Source: Devosia sp.
Lineage (GTDB): Bacteria > Pseudomonadota > Alphaproteobacteria > Rhizobiales > Devosiaceae
Assembly: GCF_028290435.1 (NCBI RefSeq)
Contig: NZ_JAQGJV010000064.1
Coordinates: 1-32,381, forward strand
Reading direction: 5' to 3'
Length of the DNA stretch: 32,381 nucleotides
Numbering within the stretch: the stretch's first letter is position 1; each line of letters begins with the position of its first letter. Made by a program: the position numbers and the translations under genes. Positions 13,851-24,075 of this stretch are shown in pieces. The notes beneath the pieces were generated by a model. The model ran no database searches and was not told where the DNA came from. It was given only the letters and a program-made list of their open reading frames with translations.

Positions 13851-14936
13851 ATGGAGGTTCACGAATACCTGGTTACCTTGGGCGTTCGCCCTGCAGAACT
13901 TAGTGGTTTGAAAGAACTGCCAGGGGGCACAAAGGACCGCATCACCCCATTGCTTTTGCTTGCACCGTGGCTCGCAACGACACCGCTATCAAGAGCGCTT
14001 GATAAGTTTGAGGAGTCATTTCCCTCCCGCCCCTACTTCGTTGACGTCGACACTTATTACCGCGTCAACGATAAGCCCAACGATGCCAAATTGATGTGGG
14101 AGCGGTTAGCCCATAAGCCAGCCGACCTTGCGGAATGGTGGAAGCTCTTAGCTGAATACCCGAACGCAAACCCGTGCCTCCTTATGGCGGAGCAGCCAAT
14201 TGAAAGGGTTAGGGATCAGATAACCTGGGCACGCGAGAATAATAGGACATTCTGCCTGAGGATAAACCTCGCGGAGGGTATTGGCTCCGGCATTCCGCCT
14301 TGGATGCCCGCTCTGGTGGATGAGTTGGCACGGGAAGGTGCCAGCGATTACGCTGTTGTATTTGAATTCGGCTGGGTCCTAGATCCGTTGCTGATGGCAG
14401 CGGTTGCGAGTGGCTATACAAACACCTTTTTCGCCACGATTCCCCAAACTATCCCGGTGGCAATATCTTGCACGTCCTTCCCCAAGGACTTCACCTCCTA
14501 CAACGGCACGGACGAAGTTGGGTTTACTAATCGGGATTTGATTGCTCAGGTGCAACGGTCAACCAACCACCCGAGGATCATCTACGGAGATTGGGGGACA
14601 ACAAGACCTCGGAGCTATGGTCACGCAAGTCAGCCCAAGAACCGGATCGACTATCCGACCGACAACTCGTGGATTTTCGCTCGCGACGACGACCAAAGTG
14701 TGGACTTTCAGACAGCCGCTGCGCGGATTACGAACAGCGACCAATGGTCGGGTGACTTGGGTATTTGGGGCGAGCAACTCATAGAGGGCACAGCGGCTGG
14801 GCAAGCTTTCGCTATCGATACTATGCCCAAGATGTATGCGTCGCGTATCAATATACACCTGCATCGCCAGGCATTTTATGGCCACCTGCCGCCGCCTAAC
14901 GCATTGGATGAAGAGTGGAATGATGAAGACCTGTAA
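13851..14936 (+). CDS. Beta family protein (T4 Beta-like, PF14350 type)
   Basis: The 361-residue protein follows the pattern of the Beta-protein family: an N-terminal strand then 'L..L......ItPLl' (GLKELPGGTKDRITPLLLL), FVDVD, 'clR' (TFCLRINLAEG), TSFPKDFTSYNG ('SFP.d'), IIYGDWGTTRPRS ('fgDYGt..P'), IDYPTDNSWIFARDD ('irYt..d.W...rg'), WGEQLIEGTAAG and INIHLHRQAF near the end. No enzymatic activity is established for the family. Members occur in phages and in accessory regions of bacteria. The true start is ATG 13851, 13 bases after the ImmA stop, with GAGGGAG upstream. An earlier in-frame ATG lies inside ImmA. Base composition is low GC for this genome (29 of 60 bases in 14041-14100 are G or C). 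Confidence 0.78.
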   Translation: MEVHEYLVTLGVRPAELSGLKELPGGTKDRITPLLLLAPWLATTPLSRALDKFEESFPSRPYFVDVDTYYRVNDKPNDAKLMWERLAHKPADLAEWWKLLAEYPNANPCLLMAEQPIERVRDQITWARENNRTFCLRINLAEGIGSGIPPWMPALVDELAREGASDYAVVFEFGWVLDPLLMAAVASGYTNTFFATIPQTIPVAISCTSFPKDFTSYNGTDEVGFTNRDLIAQVQRSTNHPRIIYGDWGTTRPRSYGHASQPKNRIDYPTDNSWIFARDDDQSVDFQTAAARITNSDQWSGDLGIWGEQLIEGTAAGQAFAIDTMPKMYASRINIHLHRQAFYGHLPPPNALDEEWNDEDL

Positions 14937-15017
14937 AGTTTAGCGGCGGTCCGCCGAGTTGTTGGATGCGCTGACGACCCTCAGGAATTCATGCTGCCGC
15001 TATGAACGACCGACACG

Positions 15018-15044
15018 GGGCGCGAAGGAGAAGCATTCGCGCCC
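15018..15044. terminator. Hairpin between the accessory cluster and gpt
   Basis: A perfect 9-bp stem (GGGCGCGAA with TTCGCGCCC) encloses a 9-base loop. It lies between convergent genes. Only a weak T-rich stretch follows on either side, so it may be a terminator or just a stabilising 3' hairpin. Confidence 0.45.
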
Positions 15045-15074
15045 TCTGCGTGGGATCGTAGGTCGACCACAGAC

Positions 15075-15572
15075 CTAGTCCGTGCCGCCACCGATCGGCG
15101 CGGCATACGCCACATCCAGATCCCACGGGAAGAAAATCCAGGTGTCCTGGCTGACTTCGGTGATGAACGTATCCACCAGTTCGCGTCCCATGGGCTTGGC
15201 ATAAACCGTGGCAAAGTGTGCGCCCGGCAGCATGTCGCGCACGACGCGGGCCGTCGAGCCGGTATCGACGAGATCGTCAACGATCAGAATTTTGCCGCCC
15301 TTTTTGGCCAGGTCGAGGATCGGCTGGCTGATCGGCTTGAGCACCTGGATGCCGCTTTGGTTCTGGTGGTCATAGCTTTTGACCGCCACGGTTTCGACGG
15401 TGCGGATATTGAGTTCGCGCGCCACGATGGCTGCCGGCACCAGCCCGCCCCGGGCAATTGCCACCACGGCATCGAACGTGCCGATCCCCGTCAATCGCCA
15501 GGCCAGGGCCCGGCTATCGCGGTGGAACTGGTCCCAGCTGACCGGAAACGACTTCTGGTTCGGATTGTTCAC
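15075..15572 (-). CDS. gpt: Xanthine(-guanine) phosphoribosyltransferase
   Basis: This purine salvage enzyme joins xanthine or guanine to PRPP to give XMP or GMP. The 165 residues carry [18 protein letters not shown] (37-54), SYDHQNQ (66-72), and the PRPP loop [13 protein letters not shown] (95-107). The E. coli Gpt-like end [10 protein letters not shown] follows. The start is a GTG at 15572, chosen because AGGAG (complement of 15581-15585) lies eight bases before it and the protein then begins shortly before [16 protein letters not shown], as in Gpt. An ATG about 45 bases further upstream is possible but would add a tail not seen in the family. The frame stays open beyond that. Confidence 0.93.
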   Translation of the reverse strand: MNNPNQKSFPVSWDQFHRDSRALAWRLTGIGTFDAVVAIARGGLVPAAIVARELNIRTVETVAVKSYDHQNQSGIQVLKPISQPILDLAKKGGKILIVDDLVDTGSTARVVRDMLPGAHFATVYAKPMGRELVDTFITEVSQDTWIFFPWDLDVAYAAPIGGGTD

Positions 15573-15648
15573 GCTCGTGTCTCCTGCAGTCGCCCCCACC
15601 GGCGAAGAACGGCTCATAGCAAACTCAACGCCCGCCGCCAAATGCTTA

Positions 15649-15698
15649 GCGCATCGTGCGGAAAAGTGGGAACCGGTTTTCCGCGTAAAAAGATGCGC
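15649..15698. repeat. Rhizobiales-type extragenic palindrome
   Basis: Outer arms GCGCATC (15649-15655) and GATGCGC (15692-15698) and inner arms GCGGAAAA / TTTTCCGC flank GTGGGAACCGG. Sequences of the form CGGAAAAGTGG-AACCGGTTTTCCG between short arms recur in many Rhizobiales genomes as intergenic repeats. It lies between two minus-strand genes. Confidence 0.75.
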
Positions 15699-15729
15699 CA
15701 GCCAAGAAGCGAGTGCACCGCAAGGCGCA

Positions 15730-16497
15730 CTAGTCTTCGGGCGGCGCGATCCCGGCCTTTTCATGCGCCGCCGCCACCATGGCGCGCACCTTTTCCACCG
15801 CTTCCTCCAGCCGCGCCGCATCGGACGAGCGCAGCACCAGCTCGGTCATCAGGCGGCCTTTGCCCATCTGCGGATAGCTGCCCATTTTCACGTCCGGATA
15901 CTGGTTCTGCAATTCGCCCAGCGGCCCGCCCACCGTGCCCTCGCCCACCGCCGCCTTGACGGTGATCGACAATACCTTCTTGCCGCCCTTTAGCGTCGGC
16001 ACCAGCGCCTCCAGCATGGCGCGCATGATCACCGGCACGCCGGCCATCACATGCACATTGCCAATACGAAATCCCGGCGCCGCGCTCACCGAATTGACGA
16101 TCAGGTCCGCGCCCTCGGGAATCCGCGCCATGCGCAGCCGCGCCTCGTTGACCTCGGTGCCGGTCTCTTTCCACCGCGCTTCCAGCAAGGCTCGCGCCTG
16201 CGCATTGATCGGCAGCGCCACGCCGAACGCCTTGGCGATGGCGTCGGCGGTGATGTCATCATGCGTCGGCCCGATGCCGCCCGTGGTGAACACATAGGTA
16301 TAGCGCTCGCGCAGCGCGTTGACCGCCGCGACGATATCGTCGGTCTCGTCCGAGACGACCCGCACTTCCTTGAGATCGATCCCCAGATCGGTGCAGAAAT
16401 CGGCGGTGGCCCCGATGTTCACATCCTTGGTGCGTCCCGACAGGATTTCGTCGCCGATAACGAGCAGGCCCGCGGTAACCGATGGGGAGGAGGTCAT
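15730..16497 (-). CDS. CinA-like molybdopterin-binding domain protein (no C-terminal amidase domain)
   Basis: A stand-alone COG1058 / MoCF-biosynthesis-like domain of 255 residues. It begins [20 protein letters not shown] with the GDEILSG signature, followed by [29 protein letters not shown] (the molybdopterin-fold TGG-GPT-DD motif) and AIAKAFG. Full-length CinA adds a nicotinamide-mononucleotide deamidase domain, which is absent here. The isolated domain has been linked to ADP-ribose or FAD pyrophosphatase-type activity in related proteins. I infer cofactor recycling without certainty. The start at 16497 is set by the family N-terminus, though no good SD is visible on the minus strand. It is divergent from the methionine aminopeptidase gene. 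Confidence 0.88.
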   Translation of the reverse strand: MTSSPSVTAGLLVIGDEILSGRTKDVNIGATADFCTDLGIDLKEVRVVSDETDDIVAAVNALRERYTYVFTTGGIGPTHDDITADAIAKAFGVALPINAQARALLEARWKETGTEVNEARLRMARIPEGADLIVNSVSAAPGFRIGNVHVMAGVPVIMRAMLEALVPTLKGGKKVLSITVKAAVGEGTVGGPLGELQNQYPDVKMGSYPQMGKGRLMTELVLRSSDAARLEEAVEKVRAMVAAAHEKAGIAPPED

Positions 16498-16512
16498 GAT
16501 GTTGCCGTTTTG

Positions 16513-16531
16513 AGGAGGTGCCCCATGGATG
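16513..16531 (+). promoter_or_regulatory. Strong SD with two ATGs upstream of the map start
   Basis: GAGGAGG (about 16512-16518) is followed by ATG 16525 and ATG 16529. The second is in frame with methionine aminopeptidase and would add 45 residues. The first opens an overlapping frame. Either the enzyme has an extended form or a short upstream peptide is made. Confidence 0.35.
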
Positions 16532-16663
16532 CCCCTGCCCGCTCGCGCCGTCAAGCAAGGCATGCCGATTTTAAGGCCTGCATTCAAGGACATGTGCCCG
16601 CGCTGGCTCTTTCAATCGCCGCGCGCAGCGATTACCTTCGGCTGTGCCGCTCCGGAGTCTGCC

Positions 16664-17500
16664 ATGATTACTTACGTCGATGCCCCATCCAAAGCCCGCC
16701 GCACTGCCGGCGTCATCCCGCTGCATGGCGAGGAAGGCTTTGCCGGCATGCGCAAGGCCGGCGCGTTGACCGCATTGGCGCTCGACGTACTCACCCCCTT
16801 TGTCGAGCCCGGCGTGCCCACCGCAACCATCGACAAGATTGCCTATGAATTCGCCCGCGATCATGGCGCCGTCCCCGCGACAGTGTTCTACAAGGGCTAT
16901 CGCCACTCGCTCTGCACCTCGATCAACCACGTCGTCTGCCACGGCATTCCTGATGATCGCCCACTGCGCGAAGGCGATATCGTCAACATCGACCTGACTT
17001 TGGTGGTCGATGGCTGGCATGGGGACTCGAGCCGCATGTACCCAGTCGGCGAAATCACCCGTAAGGCCGAGCGGCTGATCGAAGTCACCTACGAGAGCCT
17101 CGCAGCTGGGCTAGCCGCCGCCGTTCCTGGCAACACCACCGGCGATATCGGCGCCGCCATCCAGACCTATGCCGAGGGCGAACGCACCAGCGTGGTCCGC
17201 GATTTCGTCGGCCACGGCCTGGGCAAGCTGTTCCATGACGAGCCCAATATCATGCATTTCGGCACCCCCGGCACCGGTGTGCCGCTCCGCCCCGGCATGA
17301 TTTTCACCATCGAGCCGATGATCAATCTCGGCCGTCCCCACGTCAAAATCCTCTCCGATGGCTGGACCGCGGTGACGCGCGACCGCACGCTCTCGGCCCA
17401 GTGCGAGCACTCCATCGGCATCACCGAAACCGGCCACGAGATTTTTACCCTTTCGCCGGGCGGCATTTTCAACCCGATGGCGCCGGCGAAAGCCGCCTGA
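16664..17500 (+). CDS. map: Methionine aminopeptidase, type I
   Basis: It removes the initiator Met from nascent proteins. The pita-bread fold residues are all present in the 278-residue form: H93 (SINHVVCHGIP), metal ligands D110 (NIDLTLVVDG) and D121 (HGDSS), H184 (GHGLGKLFHDEP), E217 (FTIEPM) and E248 (AQCEHSIGITETGHEIF). There is a ~25-residue N-terminal lead before EEGFAGMRKAG, slightly longer than E. coli Map. The start at 16664 (MITYVDAP) has GGAG nearby, but a strong SD further up serves an in-frame ATG at 16529. The stop TGA shares its A with the ATG of radC (TGATG), so the two are translationally coupled. Confidence 0.95.
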   Translation: MITYVDAPSKARRTAGVIPLHGEEGFAGMRKAGALTALALDVLTPFVEPGVPTATIDKIAYEFARDHGAVPATVFYKGYRHSLCTSINHVVCHGIPDDRPLREGDIVNIDLTLVVDGWHGDSSRMYPVGEITRKAERLIEVTYESLAAGLAAAVPGNTTGDIGAAIQTYAEGERTSVVRDFVGHGLGKLFHDEPNIMHFGTPGTGVPLRPGMIFTIEPMINLGRPHVKILSDGWTAVTRDRTLSAQCEHSIGITETGHEIFTLSPGGIFNPMAPAKAA

Positions 17501-18243
17501 TGGCTCCCCGTTCGGAGACGCCGCCGGGCAGCCTGGGCGAAAGCCCGTTTATTCCCATTGCGGACGAGGCGCCCGACAATGCCGGCCACCGCCAGCGCGT
17601 CCGCGAACGCTTCCTCAAGCTGGGCGGCGACGCCTTCGAGGATTACGAATTGCTGGAACTGGTGCTGCAACTGGTCGTGCCCCGGCGCGATACCAAAAAG
17701 CTCGCCAAAACCCTGCTCAAGGAATTCGGCTCGTTCTCCGGCGTGTTCTCCGCCGCCCCCGAGCGCCTGGCGAAAATCGATGGCCTTGGCGACACCTCGG
17801 TCGCCCACATCAAGGTGATCCAGTCCGTCGCCGTCCGTTTCGGCCGCGACCGCATCAAACTGGAAAAGCCGCTGCTGGCGTCCTGGTCCGAACTGATCGA
17901 CTATTGCCGTGCCCAGATGGCTTACGAGAGCATCGAGCAGTTCCGCATTCTCTTCCTCGACAAGAAGAACCGCCTGATTGCCGACGAAGTGCAACAAACC
18001 GGTACCGTCGACCACACCCCGGTCTACCCCCGCGAAGTTATCAAGCGCGCGTTAGAACACTCCGCCACGGCCTTGATCCTGGTGCATAATCACCCCTCTG
18101 GTGACCCGGCTCCATCCTCCGCCGACGTCCGCATGACCCGCGAAATCACCGACATCGCCAAGCCCCTCGGCATCACGCTGCACGATCACATCATCATCGG
18201 CAAATCCGGGCATGCGTCGCTGCGGGGGCTGAAGCTGCTCTAG
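17500..18243 (+). CDS. radC: RadC family protein (JAB/MPN domain)
   Basis: The 247-residue protein has the N-terminal HhH-like part (EDYELLELVLQLVVPRRDTK, then LAKIDGLGDTSVAHIK) and a C-terminal JAB/MPN metalloprotease-like domain. That domain's metal motif is HNHPSGDPAPSSAD (196-209, HxHx~10D), with the catalytic Glu expected in ADEVQQTGTVD. RadC proteins were once linked to DNA repair; that role is doubtful and the true substrate is unknown. It starts on the last base of the map stop, and its stop overlaps the convergent ccdA stop by four bases. Confidence 0.94.
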   Translation: MAPRSETPPGSLGESPFIPIADEAPDNAGHRQRVRERFLKLGGDAFEDYELLELVLQLVVPRRDTKKLAKTLLKEFGSFSGVFSAAPERLAKIDGLGDTSVAHIKVIQSVAVRFGRDRIKLEKPLLASWSELIDYCRAQMAYESIEQFRILFLDKKNRLIADEVQQTGTVDHTPVYPREVIKRALEHSATALILVHNHPSGDPAPSSADVRMTREITDIAKPLGITLHDHIIIGKSGHASLRGLKLL

Positions 18244-18974
18244 CCAAAACTCTGGAGCACGGGAAAAGTCTCCTGAAACCAGTACGACATCCGGGCAAAA
18301 TTCCCCGTCAGGAACAACACTCCCGCCACCACCAGCAGTGCACCCATCACCCGCTCGACCGTCCGCAAATGCCGCTTAAAGGTGTTGAAAAACGTCAGGA
18401 ACGGCCCGATGGCAATCCCGGCCAGGAAAAACGGGACGCCCAGCCCCAGCGAATAGACCGCGAGCAGTGACGCGCCTTCCAGCGCGCTATTCTTGCTTGC
18501 CGCCACGGACAGGACAGCCGCCAGCACCGGCCCGATGCACGGCGTCCAGCCGATGGCGAAAGCCAGCCCCAGCAGAAACCCGCCGACCGGCCCGCTCGCC
18601 ACGCCCGGCCCGTTGTGCCGTATCTGCCGGTCCAGCAGCGCGATCCGGAACACCCCGAGAAAATGCATCCCCATGGCGATGATCATCAGCCCCGCAATCG
18701 GCGTCAGGATCGGCAGCAACTGCCGGAATGCCTGCCCGAACGCCGTCGCCGTCGCCCCCAGCGTCACGAACACCACGCCAAAGCCGAGGATAAAGAACAG
18801 CGAGGTGACCATCACCTTGCGCTGCAGCGCGCCGGGGCTGGCGCCCTCGGTGCGCAACTGGTCGAAGCTCGCCCCGCTCATATAGGTCAGGTATGGCGGC
18901 ACCAATGGCAGCACGCAGGGGCTAAGGAAACTCAGCACCCCGGCCCCGAACACGGTAATCAGCGAAAACTCCAA
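18240..18974 (-). CDS. ccdA: Cytochrome c biogenesis / thiol-disulfide transporter CcdA
   Basis: An inner-membrane protein that carries electrons from cytosolic thioredoxin to periplasmic thiol proteins, for example apocytochrome c maturation. The 244 residues contain six hydrophobic segments and the two redox cysteines: C20 in FLSPCVLPLVPPYL and C146 in IGWTPCIGPVLAAV. The frame is open to a GTG at 19022, but a TTG at 18974 with GGGGAG (complement of 18982-18987) seven bases before it gives MEFSLITVFGAGVLSF, which matches CcdA N-termini. I therefore use the TTG with moderate certainty. Confidence 0.92.
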   Translation of the reverse strand: MEFSLITVFGAGVLSFLSPCVLPLVPPYLTYMSGASFDQLRTEGASPGALQRKVMVTSLFFILGFGVVFVTLGATATAFGQAFRQLLPILTPIAGLMIIAMGMHFLGVFRIALLDRQIRHNGPGVASGPVGGFLLGLAFAIGWTPCIGPVLAAVLSVAASKNSALEGASLLAVYSLGLGVPFFLAGIAIGPFLTFFNTFKRHLRTVERVMGALLVVAGVLFLTGNFARMSYWFQETFPVLQSFG

Positions 18975-19066
18975 CGCGACGCTCCCCGCAATTGCCCGCC
19001 CTATGTATCCCCTGTCCCCCACAAAGCAATGCGCGCTCCGGTCGCATCGCCGGTTTGTGAAGGTGG

Positions 19067-19461
19067 CTAGACCTCCTCCAACTCTATCAGCGTCCCATCG
19101 AAATCCTTGGGATGCACGAACACGACCGGCCGCCCATGCGCGCCGATCTTGGGTTCGCCCAGCACCCTCGCCCCGCCCGCCACCAGCTGGTCCGCTGCCG
19201 CCGCCAGGTCTGGCACCTCAAAACACATATGGTGCATGCCACCGCCCGGATTCTTGGCCAGAAATCCCGCTATCGGCGACCCCTCCCCCAACGGCTCTAG
19301 CAGTTCCACCTTGGTGTTGCCGGTGTCGATGAATACAACGGTCACCCCATGCTCAGGCAGCGTCTGCGGCGCACCGACGCTGGCACCGAGCAGGTCGCGG
19401 TATCTGGCGGACGCAGCCGCAAGGTCAGGCACTGCGATTGCGATATGATTGAGACGGCCGA

Positions 19462-19465
<4 letters not shown>
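19067..19465 (-). CDS. mce: Methylmalonyl-CoA epimerase
   Basis: It converts (S)- to (R)-methylmalonyl-CoA in the propionate pathway. The 132-residue VOC-fold protein has two beta-alpha-beta-beta-beta modules with metal ligands in RLNHIAIAV (H7), [11 protein letters not shown] (about 75-85) and the C-terminal TLIELEE (Glu). The segment [20 protein letters not shown] is typical of the epimerase. The start codon overlaps the mutase stop in ATGA, so it is the last gene of the propionate operon and translationally coupled to the mutase. Confidence 0.96.
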
Positions 19466-21571
<2,106 letters not shown>

Positions 21572-21582
<11 letters not shown>

Positions 21583-21922
21583 CGGATGGCTCCTTCGCCA
21601 ATGCGGCAAGAACGGTGGTGTAGACGCCTTCAGGATTGGTCATGACGTCTAAATTAGTGAAGCGAAGGACCTGATAGCCGCGTGCTCTGAGATAACTGTC
21701 TCGCTTGCTATCCTTCAGCAATCCTGCATCTGAAAAGTGAGTATCGCCATCAATCTCGACAATGAGCTCAGCGTGATGGCAGGCGAAATCAACGATATAG
21801 GGTCCAAGCGCTACCTGCTTGCGAAAGTGGTAGGCGCCGGTGCGTAATGGCTCAATCAATCGCCAGAAGCGAACCTCGGCGGGCGTAGGATTTTTTCGAA
21901 GGCGCTGTGCAACTGTGGGCAT
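21572..21922 (-). CDS. DUF559 (Vsr-like endonuclease fold) protein
   Basis: A 116-residue protein of the DUF559 family, related in fold to very-short-patch and restriction-type endonucleases. It shows [20 protein letters not shown], then [20 protein letters not shown], the acidic core [10 protein letters not shown] (D/E residues expected to bind metal), and [22 protein letters not shown]. The function is unproven. The family is common, multi-copy and often isolated in Rhizobiales. Here it sits between pccA and the mutase, its stop inside the mutase start and a REP-like inverted pair directly behind its own start. Nothing links it to propionate, so it looks like an insertion that was tolerated in the operon. 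Confidence 0.9.
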
Positions 21923-21925
21923 CGC

Positions 21926-22039
21926 TCACCCCCTCCCTTCCCTCCCCGCAAGGGGGAGGGTGAACCCTGTGGGTTGACGAGATGTTGCAAAAAACTCGAT
22001 GTCACCCTCCCCCTTGCGGGGAGGGCTAGGGAGGGGGTC
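21926..22039. repeat. Inverted pair of GC-rich palindromic repeats (BIME-like)
   Basis: Arms 21926-21963 and 22002-22039 are reverse complements over about 38 bases with a few mismatches. Each arm contains its own hairpin (CCCTCCCC-GCAA-GGGGGAGGG). The 38-base centre includes a small ACCC-TGT-GGGT. The motif CCCTCCCCGCAAGGGGGAGGGTGA is a well-known type of intergenic repeat in Rhizobiales. The pair fills the gap between pccA and the DUF559 gene and could attenuate or stabilise the operon mRNA. Confidence 0.85.
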
Positions 22040-22059
22040 CTTCGCCAAACACCCTACCA

Positions 22060-24075
22060 TCACACCGCCTCGAACTCGACCATCACCTGGTCCACCGCCA
22101 ACACTGCGCCCGCCGCCACATGCACCTTGCTCACCCGCGCCCGCTTCTCGGCCTTGAGCACATTCTCCATCTTCATCGCCTCGACGATGGCCAGCACCTG
22201 TCCGTCCTCGACAATGTCGCCCTCGACCACATCCACCCGCACCACCTGCCCCGGCATCGGGCACAGCAGGAACCGGCTCATATCGGGCGGCACCTTGATC
22301 GGCATGAGCGGCAGCAGCGCGGCGATATGCGGGCGCACCACCATCACCTTCAGATCGGCCCCGCTATAACGAATGCGGAATCCCGAGGTCGTGGCATTGA
22401 CCTTGAGCACGCTGGCCGCGCCGCCCTCCCACTCGATCCGGGCAATGGTCCGCCCCGGCTCCCAATCGAACCGCGCCACCGCCGCCACCTGATCGAACAG
22501 GTTCAGCTCCCACGTGCCCTCCGGGTCGAGCCGATGCAGCTTGAGCGCAATCTGCTCGCCCATTATTACCACTACCCACTCGCCATAAACCTCGGTGGAA
22601 TGCCCAAGCGCCGAGCGGCTGACCTGCCCCTTCCGGTCCTCCACCACCAATTGCATCATCGCCGCCGCCGCTGCGACCTCGAACACCCGCCCGCGCGGCA
22701 ACACGGCGCCGGTAAACCCGTCCGGAAATTCCTCGGCAATATACCCCGTCGTCAGCCGTCCCTCGCGGAACCGCTCCTGGTCCATCACCGTCGACAGGAA
22801 CGGCAGGTTATTGCCCACGCCCTCAACCTCAAAACTGTCCAGCGCCGTCGCCATCGCGTCGATCGCCTCCAGCCGCGTCGGCGCCCAGGTGCACAGCTTG
22901 GCGATCATCGGATCATAGAACGTCGAGATCTCCCCGCCCTCGAACACCCCGGTATCGTTCCGAACCGCCACCACATCGCTGGCAAATTCCTCCGGCGGCC
23001 GATACCGCGTCAGCCGCCCGGTGGATGGCAGGAAGTTGCGATACGGGTCCTCGGCATACAGCCGGCTCTCCATCGCCCAGCCATTGAGCTGCACCCCGTC
23101 CTGCGTGAGCGGCAAAGCCTCGCCATTCGCCACGCGCAGCATCAGCTCGACCAGATCGAGCCCGGTGATCAGCTCCGTCACCGGATGCTCCACCTGCAGT
23201 CGCGTATTCATCTCGAGGAAGTAGAAATTGCGCTCGCCATCGACGATGAATTCCACCGTGCCGGCGCTGGTGTAACCCACCGCCTTGGCCAGCGCGACCG
23301 CCTGCTCCCCCATCGCCTTGCGCGTCGCTGCGTCGAGAAACGGGCTCGGCGCCTCCTCGATCACCTTCTGGTTGCGCCGCTGGATCGAGCATTCCCGTTC
23401 GTTCAGATACAGCACATTGCCATGTTGGTCGCCGATCAGCTGGATTTCGATATGCCGCGGCTGGGTGACGAATTTCTCGATGAAAATCCGATCATCCCCG
23501 AACGAACTCGCCGCCTCCGACTTGCTCCGCTCGAACCCCTCGCGCGCCTCCGCATCGTCCCAGGCGATCCGCATCCCCTTGCCACCGCCGCCGGCCGAGG
23601 CCTTGATCATCACCGGATAGCCAACCTGCCGCGCAATGGTCACCGCCTCGTCCGTATCGGCGATCAGCCCCATATGCCCCGGCACGGTCGACACCCCCGC
23701 CTCCGCCGCCAGCTTCTTGGAGGTAATCTTGTCGCCCATCGCCTCGATCGCCTTGACCGGCGGCCCGACGAAAATGATTCCCGCCGCCTCCAGCGCCTCG
23801 GCAAATTTCGGGTTCTCGCTGAGGAAACCATAACCCGGATGCACCGCCTCCGCGCCGGTCTGCCGGCACGCGGCAATGATCTTGTCGATCGACAGGTAGG
23901 AGTCCTTGGCGGCGGACGCGCCGATGTGCACGGCCTCATCGGCCATTCGCACGTGCAACGCCTCGCGGTCGGCATCGGAATATACCGCGACCGTGGCGAT
24001 GCCCATGCGCTTGGCAGTCTTGATCACCCGGCAGGCGATTTCGCCGCGATTGGCGATGAGGAGTTTGGAAAACAT
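22060..24075 (-). CDS. pccA: Propionyl-CoA carboxylase, biotin carboxylase/carrier (alpha) subunit
   Basis: It carboxylates biotin with ATP and bicarbonate and carries CO2 to the beta subunit. The 671 residues have an N-terminal biotin carboxylase part (FSKLLIANRGEIACRVI, ASAGGGGKGMR, EMNTRLQVEHPVTE), a middle BT domain typical of propionyl-CoA carboxylase, and the C-terminal biotinyl domain with AMKMEN (633-638, K635 biotinylated). The start ATG shares a base with the stop of the HXXEE gene (TGATG). It is in the same operon as pccB, epimerase and mutase, which settles the substrate as propionyl-CoA rather than acetyl-CoA. Confidence 0.97.
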   Translation of the reverse strand: MFSKLLIANRGEIACRVIKTAKRMGIATVAVYSDADREALHVRMADEAVHIGASAAKDSYLSIDKIIAACRQTGAEAVHPGYGFLSENPKFAEALEAAGIIFVGPPVKAIEAMGDKITSKKLAAEAGVSTVPGHMGLIADTDEAVTIARQVGYPVMIKASAGGGGKGMRIAWDDAEAREGFERSKSEAASSFGDDRIFIEKFVTQPRHIEIQLIGDQHGNVLYLNERECSIQRRNQKVIEEAPSPFLDAATRKAMGEQAVALAKAVGYTSAGTVEFIVDGERNFYFLEMNTRLQVEHPVTELITGLDLVELMLRVANGEALPLTQDGVQLNGWAMESRLYAEDPYRNFLPSTGRLTRYRPPEEFASDVVAVRNDTGVFEGGEISTFYDPMIAKLCTWAPTRLEAIDAMATALDSFEVEGVGNNLPFLSTVMDQERFREGRLTTGYIAEEFPDGFTGAVLPRGRVFEVAAAAAMMQLVVEDRKGQVSRSALGHSTEVYGEWVVVIMGEQIALKLHRLDPEGTWELNLFDQVAAVARFDWEPGRTIARIEWEGGAASVLKVNATTSGFRIRYSGADLKVMVVRPHIAALLPLMPIKVPPDMSRFLLCPMPGQVVRVDVVEGDIVEDGQVLAIVEAMKMENVLKAEKRARVSKVHVAAGAVLAVDQVMVEFEAV

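Noticed and set aside
14937..15074. Possible right attachment site of the island
   Set aside because: I compared it by eye with the tRNA-Leu 3' end and found no repeat of useful length.
21583..22059. Cobalamin riboswitch before the B12-dependent mutase
   Set aside because: The space is filled by the DUF559 gene and a REP pair; no B12-box-like sequence is visible.
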